Below, in pieces: positions 14,535 to 15,761 of a stretch of DNA of 15,761 bases (positions are counted from its first letter, which is position 1; each line of letters starts with the position of its first letter). A program made the position numbers and the translations under genes. The notes below the pieces were generated by a model. That model made no database searches. It was given only the letters and a program-made list of their open reading frames with translations, and was not told the origin of the DNA. The stretch is from JBLNDG01 sp050261415 (lineage in GTDB: Bacteria > Bacillota > Clostridia > Lutisporales > Lutisporaceae): contig JBLNDG010000183.1 in NCBI GenBank assembly GCA_050261415.1, positions 1-15,761 on the forward strand. The letters run 5' to 3'.

Positions 14535-14588
14535 GTTCCTGTACACAGCCATAAGGCTCGTGGGCAAGTAAATGTGTTTTTTAGGAAC
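14535..14588 (-). promoter_or_regulatory. intergenic nested inverted repeat between thioesterase and fkbH-like genes
   Basis: On the plus strand GTTCCT (14535-14540) is complementary to AGGAAC (14583-14588), ACAC (14543-14546) to GTGT (14574-14577), and AGCC (14547-14550) to GGCT (14555-14558). Together they could fold into a branched hairpin in the transcript, ending shortly before the G-rich ribosome binding site of the fkbH-like gene. No T-run follows on the transcribed strand, so it is not a standard terminator. It may be an RNA processing or stability element, or chance. The pairing was read by eye; no folding energy was computed. Confidence 0.25.
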
Positions 14589-14592
14589 GCAT

Positions 14593-15309
14593 TTATCGAA
14601 TTAAGTCCAAAAGTCTCTGATTAACAATACTTACTACTGCACTAAGACAACTATTTATAAAGAAATGACCTCCATCGAATTCATAAAAGTAGCACTTATT
14701 GTTTGTAAACGTACTCCATTTGCTTATGTTTGCTCCTTTTGTCAATTTGTCCCGGGTTCCTGTCAGTACGGATATACTGCAACATATTTTGCTTTTCTTT
14801 TCTGTATATTCGTATGTCTCAATCATCTTATAATCAGCCCGTAAAATAGGCAAAAAGACATCTTTCAAAATCTTATTCTTTAAAAATTCTTCTGCCATGC
14901 CTCCTAAACTATAAACCTCTCGAATGAATTCATTGTCAGGCAGCAGGTGACTGTATTTCTTACCTGAATCATCACCCGGAGCAGCTCTTCCGGAAAAGAA
15001 TACATGCTTTGCACTCTGATGATTGGATTCCATTATTTTATAATATAATTCAAACGCTAAATAACATCCCATACTATGACCAAAAATAGCATAAGGCTTA
15101 TCGTCTAAATCATTTTTAATAAGTTCATATATATCATTAACGGCATCATTCATATCATTATACAGAGGAACATTCATTCTTCTGCCTCTACCGGAAAGCT
15201 CTATAGGATATATTTCAATGTTAGTATCTAAATATTTTTTCCACACAAAATAAACTGAAGCAGACCCACCTGCATAAGGAATACAAAAGAGTCTTATCCC
15301 TGTGTTCAT
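14593..15309 (-). CDS. type II thioesterase (alpha/beta hydrolase)
   Basis: This 238-residue protein has the size and motifs of external editing thioesterases. These remove wrong or stalled acyl groups from carrier-protein phosphopantetheine arms in NRPS/PKS systems. Visible features are the N-terminal FCIPYAGGSASVY segment, GHSMG with nucleophile Ser79, an aspartate in TGTRDKLT (Asp187) and GGHFFI with the catalytic His215. The RAAPGDD segment is typical of the lid region. The ATG at 15309 is preceded by GAGG five bases upstream. The gene lies between the NRPS end and the fkbH-like gene and should be cytoplasmic. The family assignment is firm. The acyl group it clears cannot be told from sequence. 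Confidence 0.93.
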   Translation of the reverse strand: MNTGIRLFCIPYAGGSASVYFVWKKYLDTNIEIYPIELSGRGRRMNVPLYNDMNDAVNDIYELIKNDLDDKPYAIFGHSMGCYLAFELYYKIMESNHQSAKHVFFSGRAAPGDDSGKKYSHLLPDNEFIREVYSLGGMAEEFLKNKILKDVFLPILRADYKMIETYEYTEKKSKICCSISVLTGTRDKLTKGANISKWSTFTNNKCYFYEFDGGHFFINSCLSAVVSIVNQRLLDLIR

Positions 15310-15362
15310 AAATACCTCGGTCTTTCTTGATTCAATATTACAACGACATCATAATAATTAGT

Positions 15363-15761
15363 TCAATTAAAAAGACTATCAAGTTCATCCTGAGTGATAT
15401 CGACTGTAGTAAAGTCGGAAGGTGTAAAATAAATTTGTCCATTTTTCTCAATATCATGTAATAACCTTTCAATAAAGTAAACTAATTTATCGATAAGATT
15501 TTCTATAATTTCAGCCTCAAATATATCTTTACTGTATGTTAAACTTATCTTCATTACTTGGTTTACAGATAATATGTTTATTTCAATAGGATTTGTCATA
15601 TGATTTTCCAACCCAAAATCATTACCTGTAAATTCATCGGCATACTCAAATATTTCATTATTAAACATTGAACTATAATCTCCAAGATAATTTAATTTAA
15701 TTATGCCTGATTCATATGCCATTTTGCTTTCGCAACAGGAAGAAATATTTCTCGGACTATA
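15363..15761 (-). CDS. NRPS subunit, C-terminal end of an epimerization-type domain (partial)
   Basis: This is the last ~132 residues of a larger protein. The frame is open through the right window edge, so the in-frame ATG at 15722 is only an internal Met. The motif KLNYLGDYSSMF resembles the FNYLG(R/Q)F signature near the end of NRPS epimerization domains. The ending, SDFTTVDITQDELDSLFN, resembles the short tail after such domains, which often acts as a donor docking segment to a following subunit. The protein would therefore be a non-ribosomal peptide synthetase subunit that ends without a thioesterase and hands its chain on. The gene is followed 53 bp later by a type II thioesterase, as is common in NRPS/PKS operons. 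The upstream modules and the catalytic HHxxxDG motif lie outside the window. A heterocyclic or ordinary condensation domain is a less likely alternative. Confidence 0.8.
   Translation of the reverse strand, partial: YSPRNISSCCESKMAYESGIIKLNYLGDYSSMFNNEIFEYADEFTGNDFGLENHMTNPIEINILSVNQVMKISLTYSKDIFEAEIIENLIDKLVYFIERLLHDIEKNGQIYFTPSDFTTVDITQDELDSLFN

Noticed and set aside
1..15761. CRISPR arrays, tRNA or rRNA genes, insertion sequences or phage genes
   Set aside because: No regularly spaced repeats, RNA-gene signatures, transposase or integrase motifs were seen on either strand.

Overview
The window looks like the interior and the 3' portion of a large NRPS/PKS-type secondary-metabolite cluster from a low-GC, probably anaerobic Firmicute of the Clostridia type. 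That assignment is an inference. It rests on AT-rich DNA, strong GGAGG-type ribosome binding sites, frequent TTG/GTG starts, three radical-SAM enzymes, a U32-type Fe-S protein, and no O2-dependent tailoring enzyme. All sixteen supported genes lie on the minus strand with short gaps or overlaps (the largest about 180 bp), so they probably form one long transcription unit read from right to left. I see no promoter or convincing rho-independent terminator, so both ends probably lie outside the window.

In transcription order (high to low coordinates): the C-terminal end of an NRPS subunit with an epimerization-type ending (cut by the window edge); a type II thioesterase; then a four-gene set of FkbH-like HAD glyceryltransferase, 3-hydroxyacyl dehydrogenase, FkbJ-type acyl carrier protein and acyl-CoA dehydrogenase. 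In methoxymalonyl- and hydroxymalonyl-ACP pathways this set converts a glycolytic C3 unit into a 2-hydroxymalonyl-ACP extender. The O-methyltransferase that would give methoxymalonyl-ACP is not in the window. Next come a freestanding malonyl-type acyltransferase (AT1), a small radical-SAM/SPASM-like enzyme, a cobalamin-binding radical-SAM enzyme and a discrete acyl carrier protein. A PIG-L-family deacetylase and a WbqC-family protein follow. The last group is a second freestanding acyltransferase (AT2) with altered substrate-pocket motifs, a freestanding condensation domain, a U32-family protein and a third radical-SAM enzyme.

Inferred logic: discrete ATs serve AT-less PKS modules elsewhere in the cluster (trans-AT style). 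One AT supplies malonyl units and the other is a candidate for loading the hydroxymalonyl unit. The radical-SAM, B12 and U32 proteins would carry out oxygen-independent tailoring, and the free condensation domain could accept the chain from the NRPS subunit that ends with the epimerization-type domain. No ketosynthase or adenylation domain is visible, so the product cannot be predicted. The most noteworthy points are the U32/radical-SAM pair in an assembly-line cluster, the divergent AT2 pocket beside a hydroxymalonyl cassette, and the PIG-L/WbqC pair next to a discrete ACP.
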